This document shows positions 16,882 through 24,914 of a DNA stretch of 64,000 nt, piece by piece. A program made the position numbers and the translations under genes. This DNA is from an uncultured Alistipes sp. GTDB lineage: Bacteria > Bacteroidota > Bacteroidia > Bacteroidales > Rikenellaceae. The notes beneath the pieces are model-generated. The model was not told where the DNA came from. It did not search any database and worked only from the letters and a program-made list of their open reading frames with translations. The stretch covers positions 1 through 64,000 of the forward strand of contig CALVFO010000001.1 of NCBI GenBank assembly GCA_944326855.1, written 5' to 3'. Position 1 is the stretch's first letter. Each line of letters starts with the position of its first letter.

Positions 16882-17334
16882 CTAAAAAGCCACTTTAATG
16901 CCCAAACCGAAATCGGCGGCATGGAAGCCGGTATTCCCGACAAAATTCAGACAAGGTTTATAATCGATCGAAAAGGCCAACGGAATGGACGGAATTTTAT
17001 ATTCGAGGCCTATCACCCCGTCTATCCCCATCGTGAAACGGGTGTCATCATGCTTTTCCCATCCGCCTACATTGACACCGCCTCCATAGTAAAAATGAAA
17101 ACCTTGGCTGATTACCGGGATGTTACGTTCATAAAGAGCATACACATTAACCCCCTGCACAAAATCCACCAACGCTTCGATCGTATTGGCCGGATCGAAA
17201 TTATGTTTCACACTGATTCCGGTCGCGGTCACACCTCCCCGGACACCGATCGCCCAATTGTATTCCTGTGCGGACACCCGTCCTGCGGCGGCCAAAACCA
17301 AAACAGAACACAAAATCAAAAACTTTCTCATCAT
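16882..17334 (-). CDS. Small outer-membrane beta-barrel protein
   Basis: A 150-residue exported protein: a signal peptide cut after about VSAQ (residue 23), then alternating amphipathic strands rich in Gly and aromatics (NWAIGVRGGVTATG, GFHFYYGGGVNVGG), and a final strand ending in Phe (GLGIKVAF), the usual C-terminal signature of outer-membrane barrels. Six to eight strands could fit. It precedes the coiled-coil lipoprotein. The role is unknown; it may be structural. Confidence 0.75.
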   Translation of the reverse strand: MMRKFLILCSVLVLAAAGRVSAQEYNWAIGVRGGVTATGISVKHNFDPANTIEALVDFVQGVNVYALYERNIPVISQGFHFYYGGGVNVGGWEKHDDTRFTMGIDGVIGLEYKIPSIPLAFSIDYKPCLNFVGNTGFHAADFGLGIKVAF

Positions 17335-17364
17335 CGCCTGGGTTTTAATTAGGTTTCACGAAGA

Positions 17365-17372
17365 CAAAATTA
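17365..17372 (-). promoter_or_regulatory. Candidate -7 promoter box for the barrel-lipoprotein pair
   Basis: TAATTTTG on the minus strand matches TAnnTTTG, 31 bases before the barrel gene start. Confidence 0.45.
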
Positions 17373-17420
17373 ATATAAAAATCCAAACGACACACTCCCT
17401 CGCTCAAATTCCCCGGGTTC

Positions 17421-20400
17421 TTACAGGCTCTCCTCGCGAGGCAGAGCGGCTTCCCGATTCCGACGTTGTTGTCGGGCTTCACGACGTTGTCGACGACGCT
17501 CGGCCGGGGTCAAGGCCTCCGATTCCGCCCTCGGGTCCGATTCCGAAATGCCTCCCGGAGTGACCGGAACGAGTGTCGTATCCGGTACCGCCAACGTATC
17601 GCCCGGCAACACCCCGGACTGACGCAACAATACGCTGTCGGCCTCCGTCAGACTTTCTGCCTGCACCTCGCTGTCAGTCGAAACAGAAACCTTCGTAGCG
17701 GCCTGCAACTGCTTCAGTGAAGCAGCCTGTACCCCACGACGGAATACATCGGTCAGCATATGCCGCAAATTCAATCTCGTGGAATCGATCAACTCGACAT
17801 AGGTAGGAACATCTACACTCTTGTATCGGGCCCGGCATAATCTCCACTTGAATTTATCGGGTGTCCCCGTAATATTGATCCCCAAGCGGAACGGGATGGG
17901 TGACTTCAACACCGAAATATGATAATCGAAACTCATATCCAGCCCTTGTATCCCGCTCACAGCCGCCTGATAACGGTCCATCTCGATGACAAACGGGAAG
18001 AGCACGATCTGGTTATCCCGAATAATCATCTCCACGGAAATATGATCGATCAGATTACGCTGACGATTTTTAAAGCGCATCATACGGGCAATTTCGGAAA
18101 AGGTTTCCCCATCGAGCAGCACCAGACTGTCGCCATGAATACGCCCCACACCCTGCAAGGTCGGCAAGATGAAATTCATGGCCGTATCCAGAGCCACCGT
18201 AGCCGCCAGCTGACAATCGACCACCCCTTCGAACGAACGCAACATGGGCAACAGGGTATCCACCGAAGGAACCGCCCGAATCAACCGTTCGACCTGCATG
18301 CGATGCATCTCCAGATCGAAACCCGCCGTAATGTCTTGTCGGTTGCGCGTAGCATACAAAGCCGTCAACGACATTTCGCCGGCATCGGTCACCGCCCGGA
18401 GACCCTTGAGTTGCAGACAGCGATCCCGGACGATCAATTCTCCGAGCAATTTTCTCAACACGATATCGGCATAAATACCGTGATTGACCTCCACATCGAA
18501 GGTCGCATCCACATTGGCCGGAACAACCAACAGTCCCCCGCCCTGTTCAGCCTCCGTCGTATCCACATAGATTTGCTCCAGATTCTGCTGATTGACGGCC
18601 CGCGACATCGAATCCTTATGCTGCTGATCCGATTCGGCATACTGCATCCCGGCATTAGCTGCCAAAAGCAATTCATTCAAATTGAGGGTATCGGACACCA
18701 ATCGCATCCCGATATTCAACCTGCCCCGTCCCGACAAAGCCCGACGAAGTCCGCTGATCTTCCCGGTCAGTTCCATTTGGGATCCCCCCGATTCGATACG
18801 GGTGCCGTTCAGATCGATCCGATCGGTCGTAAACGCGATATCGACATTCCGGAGCGCCGTCCGCAACGGGAAATAGGGCGTCGCCATATAACCGTTGATG
18901 GCACAAATCGACCCTTCAGCATTCCAACGCCGCAACAAAGCCGAGATACGGTCATCCACTTTCATATCGATATCTTCCGATGCGAAATCGTCCGGCACAC
19001 GCACCTTGCGATGCAAAGAGGCGGCATGAGCAAACAAGGAATCCCGGGGTACCGACGGATAAACCCCCTGCAACGAATCCAATAAATGAGCGATCCGCAT
19101 TTGTTGGCCTTTTCGGTTGAGTCGGGCCAACGTAGCCTCCAAGTTGAGATCAGCCCCGTTCAGCTGATAGAAATTGGCCTGACTTTTCATCGTCAGACTC
19201 ATGGCCCCCACCGACAACGCCAGTTGCGGAACGGAAGGATCCTCCGAAGAGGGTTTCAGGGTAAATGACGTCATGGCATCTTCGGTCTTGACCCAAGTCG
19301 AGTCCAATCCGTTGATTTCCAGATAACGGGTTTTCACCGTCCCTTTAAAGGGATGAATCACGGTACTGTCACCGCTGAATGCCGATGCAGCATTCTGGGC
19401 CGCCACCACAGCCCCGGAAGCCACTACGGCCATCCGATATTTATACAAGACGTTCAAACTGTCGGCCTGAACGCCCAGATAAACCACCTGCTCACCCGGA
19501 GGAATCGTCACCGAATCCCGCTTGCTACGGTTTTCGTTGACTCCGAAAAAGATATGGCCTCCCTGGGTCGCCATCCGAATCGTATCCTGAGGCATATCCA
19601 ACAGGAAATCATCCAAATCGATACGGGCATTGATTTTATTCTGACCGATCTGACGCAGATTAAGCTGATCCTTACGAACTTGCGCATTGAGTTTCATACC
19701 GATTCGACCATGCGCCGTAATCCCTTGCGGGAATGGGAACAAGGTCCCGATACGATCCAAATCGAGTGATCCTTCCACATCGGTCTCGATCCGGGTATTG
19801 CCCGGCACCTGCCAGGCCGAAGCCGAAGCCTGCAAATTCACGCCGGAACCCTCTACCTGGAAATGACGCAATTCCACCCCCGTAGAATCGGGTCTCAACG
19901 GATGGTAATAGACCGACATATCCAATTTGAGTTGATCGATCGACGTCCGCGCTCCTTCATAACGCAGATACCCCCCGTCCACCCGGCAATCGAACGACAA
20001 CACCGGCAATTTCCCGGAAGAAAGCAGATAGGTTCCCCGAACCGACGTATTGAAATCAGCCGTCAGAGAGGTCCGGAAAAGATGCATGCGCGGCATCATC
20101 TGTCGCGGAATCAAGTTGACGAGTGTCTGTAAACGCCAGGGATTCATCCGACAGTTCAAATCGCCATTGATGCTGTCACCCCGCAATTCCACCGTCCCGG
20201 TCAACGTAGCCGGAAGATCGGCCACCCCGAAAGTCAAACTGTCCAGGCCCACCCGCAAAGGCTCTCTCAGATCATAAACGAACCCTCCTTCGAGTTGAAA
20301 CGGCAACGTATCACACAAACGCAATGTATCCCGATGTACGGTTGCCCAGGCAAGCAGATCCACCCCGTAACGGTGACCTCGCCTACCATGAAGTTGAAAA

Positions 20401-21059
20401 CGATCGAGTTCCAAACGGGCATACAGACTATCGGGACGACTTTCATACAGCAGGTCGCCATTTCTGATCTGCAAACGGCGAATGAACAAATCCAAGGCCG
20501 ACGCAGCGGATGAATCCTTGGCCGTGGTATCGGAAGCATAAATTTCCCAGTTGGCCTTTCCGCCCGGAGCGACATAGGCCCTAATCCGGGGTCGATCGAG
20601 GGCAACCCGCCGAATCACCAAACGGGAAGCCAGCAGGGCATTCAGATTCAGGGTCAGGGTAAAACGATCGAAACGTAACAGGGTATCGGAAGCCGCCGGA
20701 ATTTCCGAGCGCACCGAATCGGGCAGATGCTCAAAAGCCCGGGAGACGACCTCTCCATTCACCAGTTGAAGACTGGCATGCGGGAAATGCTCGAGCAACG
20801 ACAAACGCACCGTGTCGAAATGCACCTGGGCCTGGAGATATTTGCCGACCCATTCATTCACCATGGGCGTCAAGCGGGCAGGCGTCAACAAAATCGCGAC
20901 TCCCATGACCGCCAACAGCACCAAACCGACCAAAGAGCCCAGCGGAATGAGCGTCCATTTGAGCCAACGACGACATCGACGTCCTCTCCCCGCCCCCGAC
21001 AACGGAACGGGCTGATGCTCAGAATGTCTATTATTTTCCTGCAATTCAGACATACCCAC
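17421..21059 (-). CDS. Very large AsmA-family envelope protein
   Basis: A 1212-residue protein with a basic cytoplasmic N-terminus, one membrane segment (about residues 35-58) and a long periplasmic beta-rich body. It begins with LTPARLTPMVNEWVGKYL as in AsmA N-terminal domains and ends with an AsmA-C-like domain (about 960-1130: EGVVDCQLAAT, PTLQGVGRIHGDSL, GINITGTPDKFKW). AsmA/TamB relatives form hydrophobic grooves and are linked to phospholipid transport to the outer membrane. The final ~35 residues are Arg/Glu-rich (ERRRQRREARQQRRNRE), unusual for this family. A later start at 21053 is possible. Confidence 0.88.
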   Translation of the reverse strand: MGMSELQENNRHSEHQPVPLSGAGRGRRCRRWLKWTLIPLGSLVGLVLLAVMGVAILLTPARLTPMVNEWVGKYLQAQVHFDTVRLSLLEHFPHASLQLVNGEVVSRAFEHLPDSVRSEIPAASDTLLRFDRFTLTLNLNALLASRLVIRRVALDRPRIRAYVAPGGKANWEIYASDTTAKDSSAASALDLFIRRLQIRNGDLLYESRPDSLYARLELDRFQLHGRRGHRYGVDLLAWATVHRDTLRLCDTLPFQLEGGFVYDLREPLRVGLDSLTFGVADLPATLTGTVELRGDSINGDLNCRMNPWRLQTLVNLIPRQMMPRMHLFRTSLTADFNTSVRGTYLLSSGKLPVLSFDCRVDGGYLRYEGARTSIDQLKLDMSVYYHPLRPDSTGVELRHFQVEGSGVNLQASASAWQVPGNTRIETDVEGSLDLDRIGTLFPFPQGITAHGRIGMKLNAQVRKDQLNLRQIGQNKINARIDLDDFLLDMPQDTIRMATQGGHIFFGVNENRSKRDSVTIPPGEQVVYLGVQADSLNVLYKYRMAVVASGAVVAAQNAASAFSGDSTVIHPFKGTVKTRYLEINGLDSTWVKTEDAMTSFTLKPSSEDPSVPQLALSVGAMSLTMKSQANFYQLNGADLNLEATLARLNRKGQQMRIAHLLDSLQGVYPSVPRDSLFAHAASLHRKVRVPDDFASEDIDMKVDDRISALLRRWNAEGSICAINGYMATPYFPLRTALRNVDIAFTTDRIDLNGTRIESGGSQMELTGKISGLRRALSGRGRLNIGMRLVSDTLNLNELLLAANAGMQYAESDQQHKDSMSRAVNQQNLEQIYVDTTEAEQGGGLLVVPANVDATFDVEVNHGIYADIVLRKLLGELIVRDRCLQLKGLRAVTDAGEMSLTALYATRNRQDITAGFDLEMHRMQVERLIRAVPSVDTLLPMLRSFEGVVDCQLAATVALDTAMNFILPTLQGVGRIHGDSLVLLDGETFSEIARMMRFKNRQRNLIDHISVEMIIRDNQIVLFPFVIEMDRYQAAVSGIQGLDMSFDYHISVLKSPIPFRLGINITGTPDKFKWRLCRARYKSVDVPTYVELIDSTRLNLRHMLTDVFRRGVQAASLKQLQAATKVSVSTDSEVQAESLTEADSVLLRQSGVLPGDTLAVPDTTLVPVTPGGISESDPRAESEALTPAERRRQRREARQQRRNREAALPREESL

Positions 21060-21073
21060 ATTCAGTTCTTAAA

Positions 21074-21081
21074 CAAAGATA
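21074..21081 (-). promoter_or_regulatory. Candidate -7 promoter box for the AsmA-like gene
   Basis: TATCTTTG on the minus strand matches TAnnTTTG but lies only 15 bases before the start codon, giving a very short leader. The rest of the 378-base gap (21060-21437) holds the fucO terminator and otherwise nothing I recognise. Confidence 0.45.
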
Positions 21082-21375
21082 ACGATTCCCCGGAGGATTC
21101 GGTACTGTTTCGAACAAAATCCCGCATCTATTCTTAGCGTTTCCGAGTTTTTCGGCCGGATCGTTCCTATTTTCCCAAACGACGACGTATTCAGGCCCAT
21201 TTCCCCAAGCATCCGACGCAAAAAAACGACCCCGTCCAAAAGCGCCGCAGGGTTTCTCCCGAAGCATCCTCGCAAAGATCGATCCGAATCCGAAATCCGA
21301 TACGGGCGATCGCTTCCCCGAGGCCTTCTTTTCCCGGCCGAAATACCCGCTGTCTTTCCCAACCGCCCCCAAAAA

Positions 21376-21407
21376 CGGCGGCCTTTCCGGATTCGGAAAG
21401 GCCGCCG
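21376..21407 (-). terminator. Intrinsic terminator after fucO
   Basis: A perfect 14-bp G+C-rich stem (21376-21389 with 21394-21407), a GATT loop, and TTTTT on the minus strand after it. It lies 31 bases after the fucO stop. Confidence 0.85.
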
Positions 21408-21437
21408 CCAAACGTTCGGGCTCACACCCGTCAGCCC

Positions 21438-22592
21438 TTAGAGAGCTTTCTGGTACAAGGCACGAATATCATCCAAAGTCACATCGCGAGGATTACCCGG
21501 GGTGCAAACATCGGCCAGAGCCGAAGCTGACAGCGAATCGAGGTCCTTTTCCTGAACACCCAATTCTTTCAGGTGCTGAGGAATGCGTACTTCGATCGAC
21601 AGAGCTTTTACGGCATCGACTGCCGCTTTAGCGGCTTCGTCATCGTTCATACCCGTCGTATCTACCCCCATAGCTTCAGCTACACGACGATACTTGGCTT
21701 TGGCTGCACTCATATTGTATTCCATCACGATCGGCAACAACAGGGCATTGGCCACCCCGTGCGGAATATCGTAAAAAGCACCCAGCGGGTGAGCCATCCC
21801 GTGAACCAGCCCCAAACCGACATTGGAGAAGCCCATCCCGGCAATGTACTGGGCCGTAGCCATACCGTCACGAGCTTCCATGTCGGACGTATTGGCCACC
21901 GCCTTAGGCAACCATTGGGCAATCATCTCGATGGCCTTCAACGCAAACATATCGCTCATTTCCCAAGCCCCCTTGGTGATGAAGCCTTCGATCGCATGCG
22001 TCAGTGCATCCATCCCCGTAGCTGCCGTCAGCCCTTTGGGCATGCTGGCCATCAGTTCCGGGTCAATAATGGCCAGCGTCGGGATATCGTTCGGGTCGAC
22101 GCAAACCATTTTCTTGGTATTCTTTTCATCGGTGATCACATAGTTGATGGTCACTTCGGCTGCCGTACCGGCCGTCGTAGGCAGGGCAATCACCGGCACC
22201 GACTTGCGTTTGGTATCGGCCACCCCTTCCAGCGATACGACATCGCTGAAATCCGGGTTGTTGATAATAATCCCCACGGCTTTGGCCGTATCGATCGCTG
22301 AACCGCCCCCGATGGCCACGATAAAATCAGCACCCGCAGCCTTGAAAGCAGCCACCCCGTTGTTTACGTTGGTCACGGTCGGATTGGCCTTCACGTCGCT
22401 GTAAATTTCAAAAGGTACCCCGGCTTCTTTCAATACGGCAGTCACCTGATCGGCGACCCCGAATTTGATCAAATCCTTGTCGGTTACCACCAACGCTTTC
22501 TTGTACCCCCGTTTGGCCACTTCCTGAGCCATCATCTGACGCGAACCTGCGCCGAAATAGGAGGTTTCGTTAAGAATAATTCTGTTTACCAT
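21438..22592 (-). CDS. fucO: Lactaldehyde reductase (iron-containing alcohol dehydrogenase)
   Basis: A 384-residue group III alcohol dehydrogenase that reduces lactaldehyde to 1,2-propanediol with NADH during anaerobic fucose or rhamnose use. It has the NAD-binding GGGSAIDTAK, PTTAGTAAEVT, and the iron ligands in the GLVHGMAHPLGAFYDIPHG segment plus the upstream Asp/His of TGMDALTHAIE. The match to the FucO branch is strong by overall similarity, though other alcohols are possible. No other fucose gene is next to it; its upstream neighbour is a YhcH-family sugar protein, which fits a carbohydrate context. Confidence 0.9.
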   Translation of the reverse strand: MVNRIILNETSYFGAGSRQMMAQEVAKRGYKKALVVTDKDLIKFGVADQVTAVLKEAGVPFEIYSDVKANPTVTNVNNGVAAFKAAGADFIVAIGGGSAIDTAKAVGIIINNPDFSDVVSLEGVADTKRKSVPVIALPTTAGTAAEVTINYVITDEKNTKKMVCVDPNDIPTLAIIDPELMASMPKGLTAATGMDALTHAIEGFITKGAWEMSDMFALKAIEMIAQWLPKAVANTSDMEARDGMATAQYIAGMGFSNVGLGLVHGMAHPLGAFYDIPHGVANALLLPIVMEYNMSAAKAKYRRVAEAMGVDTTGMNDDEAAKAAVDAVKALSIEVRIPQHLKELGVQEKDLDSLSASALADVCTPGNPRDVTLDDIRALYQKAL

Positions 22593-22614
22593 CTCGATAT
22601 AAATTACGGTTCGA

Positions 22615-23061
22615 TTAACATTTCACTTTAATCACGCACTTCTTGACATGCCCCTCGCCGACCAACGGGGCATGAGCATCATCCGGAAAGAAAATAGCGG
22701 CTTCCCCGGCTTTCAGTTCAAAATAAGTCGACGGTTCGTCATCGTAAAAAATAATGTCCTTGACGGTATTCATCTCCCCGCGCGGAGACGTACACTCATT
22801 ACGATATTTCCATCCGAAACCTTCGTGACCATCCACTACCACCTGAATATCGATATAGCGGTCGTGAGCCTCCATGGCGGCATCGGCTTTCTTCTTGAGA
22901 TCCCGTTCGGAAATCATCATATAAACTTCCTCTGCGTCAATCTCATACTTTCCTTCGGGCAGGGCTTTCAGATCGACCCCGCGCAGATAGGCCAACGCTT
23001 TGGCAAAACGGCCGTTGAGCGGACCGTAAAAATCCAGGTTGGCCAGAGAATCTACAATCAT
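22615..23061 (-). CDS. YhcH/YjgK/YiaL family protein
   Basis: A 148-residue cupin-fold protein (DUF386 family) often found with sialic acid or other sugar catabolism genes and thought to act on sugar anomers or metabolites. The fold signature is the HDRYIDIQVVVDGHEGFGW strand pair with metal-binding His/Glu candidates, then AIFFPDDAHAPLVG. It lies 22 bases upstream of fucO and 25 bases downstream of the EEP-family gene, all on the minus strand, so co-transcription is likely. The substrate is unknown. Confidence 0.88.
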   Translation of the reverse strand: MIVDSLANLDFYGPLNGRFAKALAYLRGVDLKALPEGKYEIDAEEVYMMISERDLKKKADAAMEAHDRYIDIQVVVDGHEGFGWKYRNECTSPRGEMNTVKDIIFYDDEPSTYFELKAGEAAIFFPDDAHAPLVGEGHVKKCVIKVKC

Positions 23062-23086
23062 GATTTTATGTTTTAAAAAGTACCTG

Positions 23087-24199
23087 TCAATGTTTCAGTT
23101 TCAAATCGACCACCACCGGGTTATGATCGCTCCAGGCAGGTTGTTCCGTCTGATAATCCACCGTCTCGAACTCCTCGGAATGGAACAGATAATCGATCCG
23201 GAACAGCCCCAACAAGCCCCGATACGTGTAGATCACCCCACGGCCCTTTTGTTGAAAGGCATCCTTCAGGTCACCCCGCATCCGACCATACGTATACGAC
23301 ATGGGCGTATCGTTGAAATCCCCACAAACGATCACCCGAGGCGTTCCGTCATGAATATGCAACGCCAGAGAATCGGCCTGTACAGCCCGTTTCCGGAAAT
23401 TACGGGCCAGTTTGCGGGCGATCCCCTTCGCCTTGTCCTGACTCAACGTATCGGCAAAAGCCTGAGAACGCAGAAAATCCTTATCCTGTTCATTGACCTG
23501 GGTTGTCTGCAGGTGACAATTAAAGACCCGAATGGTATCACGTCTGACCAGAATGTCGACCCACATGGCTGAATTGGTCGATTCCGGAAACGAAATATGC
23601 CCCTTATCCAATATTCGGTAACGGCTATACACGGCCAGACCCCAGCCTGACTCCTTCCCCTGGATGGCATAATACACGGCCTTATAACGCAACGGTTCCA
23701 TCACCGAATCGAAATAAGCCCGCGTATTGACATGATTGACCTCATATTCCTGCATGCACAGAATATCCGGATTCTCTTCGGCAATATAATCGGCGATCTG
23801 GGCCATACGGCTCACATCCGTCCCGGCTTCTTTCCCCCAAAAACCTCCGACATTGTAACTCAAGATCCGCAAGGTTCCATCGGCTCGCGGTACGGGTTCG
23901 TATTCCCGCTGGAACTGAGGCCGGAAATATTTCCCGACATGCAACAGTCCGATCAGCATCAGCATGATCGGTAGCAGGACGATTCCTTTCCAGCGCAGAA
24001 TCCAATAGAGCATCAACAGCACATTGCCCACATACAGAAACGGAGCGACCAGACCCAGAAAAGCGAACCACACGACGCGATTAGGATCGACATGCGGAGC
24101 AAAATAGGACAACAGCAGGGCCGCACCGACCGCTACGGTCACCAAAAAGATGACCGCATCGACTATTTTCATTCCCCAAACACCTGTCTGCTTTGCCAT
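23087..24199 (-). CDS. Membrane-anchored endonuclease/exonuclease/phosphatase family protein
   Basis: A 370-residue protein with two or three N-terminal membrane segments (about 10-32, 40-62 and 68-90) and a C-terminal EEP domain from about 108. Active-site motifs are LSYNVGGFW, CMQEYE (catalytic Glu), FNCHLQTTQ, CGDFNDTPMSYTY and WSDHNPVVVDL. The EEP fold hydrolyses phosphodiesters in nucleic acids, lipids or sugar phosphates; the membrane anchor and likely periplasmic face make a lipid or nucleotide target plausible. An ATG at 24172 is an alternative start. It follows the rhomboid gene by 19 bases. Confidence 0.88.
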   Translation of the reverse strand: MAKQTGVWGMKIVDAVIFLVTVAVGAALLLSYFAPHVDPNRVVWFAFLGLVAPFLYVGNVLLMLYWILRWKGIVLLPIMLMLIGLLHVGKYFRPQFQREYEPVPRADGTLRILSYNVGGFWGKEAGTDVSRMAQIADYIAEENPDILCMQEYEVNHVNTRAYFDSVMEPLRYKAVYYAIQGKESGWGLAVYSRYRILDKGHISFPESTNSAMWVDILVRRDTIRVFNCHLQTTQVNEQDKDFLRSQAFADTLSQDKAKGIARKLARNFRKRAVQADSLALHIHDGTPRVIVCGDFNDTPMSYTYGRMRGDLKDAFQQKGRGVIYTYRGLLGLFRIDYLFHSEEFETVDYQTEQPAWSDHNPVVVDLKLKH

Positions 24200-24218
24200 G
24201 GCCGCTCAACAATCTGGA

Positions 24219-24911
24219 TCAATAATATATCTTGCCGCTCTTTTTCCAATAACGCAACAGCAAAAAGCCGAACAGCATTCCGCCGACATGCGCGAAATGG
24301 GCAACACCGCTCTGAGCGCCCGAAACGCCCAAGAAAAGTTCCAACACCCCATATCCGATCACAAAATATTTCGCTTTGATCGGAATCGGCGGGAACAACA
24401 ACATCAATATCGCATTGGGATGCATCATTCCGAAAGCCAGCAACACCCCGAATACGGCCCCCGAAGCTCCGATCGTCACGACATTCGTTCGGGCGGCAAT
24501 CACCTGTTGCATGTACGGAGTCATACCAACCGCCTGAGCAGCTTCTTCCAAACGACCGATCTCGATCCAACTCACTCCCATCTGCAACAAACCGGCTCCG
24601 ATCCCCGTCGCGAAATAATAGGTCAGGAAGCGGGCACTGCCCAGATCATATTCCAACTGACGTCCGAACATCCACAAGGCGAACATATTCATCAACAAAT
24701 GGCTGAATCCGCCATGCAGAAACATATGGGTCACCACCTGATACAGCCGGAAATGTTCGCTTCCCCAATAATACAGGCCCAATTTATCGATCAACAGATC
24801 CCCGAGGCCATGGGGCAAGATCGCCTCCGCCATAAAAAACAGGCAGTTGATAATAATCAGATTCTTAACCACCGGTGGGGTTTCGAAAGCCCCGCTCATT
24901 CTTAGGTTCAT
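24219..24911 (-). CDS. Rhomboid family intramembrane serine protease
   Basis: A 230-residue inner-membrane protease with about six transmembrane helices. The catalytic dyad is Ser150 in TIGASGAVFG and His208 in FAHVGGMLFG. The conserved HGGFSHLLMNMFALW (66-80) of the L1/TM2 region is present. Rhomboids cut single-pass membrane proteins; the substrate here is unknown. Its start is 3 bases after the mutL stop, so it is translated from the mutL message. Confidence 0.93.
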   Translation of the reverse strand: MNLRMSGAFETPPVVKNLIIINCLFFMAEAILPHGLGDLLIDKLGLYYWGSEHFRLYQVVTHMFLHGGFSHLLMNMFALWMFGRQLEYDLGSARFLTYYFATGIGAGLLQMGVSWIEIGRLEEAAQAVGMTPYMQQVIAARTNVVTIGASGAVFGVLLAFGMMHPNAILMLLFPPIPIKAKYFVIGYGVLELFLGVSGAQSGVAHFAHVGGMLFGFLLLRYWKKSGKIYY

Positions 24912-24914
24912 GCT

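Noticed and set aside
17919..19085. 388-codon plus-strand ORF opposite the AsmA-like gene
   Set aside because: His/Arg/Ile-rich shadow with no domain, fully inside a confident gene.
21060..21437. Two overlapping ORFs (about 120 codons) in the gap between fucO and the AsmA gene
   Set aside because: They cover the fucO terminator and the AsmA promoter box, overlap each other in different frames, and show no domain.
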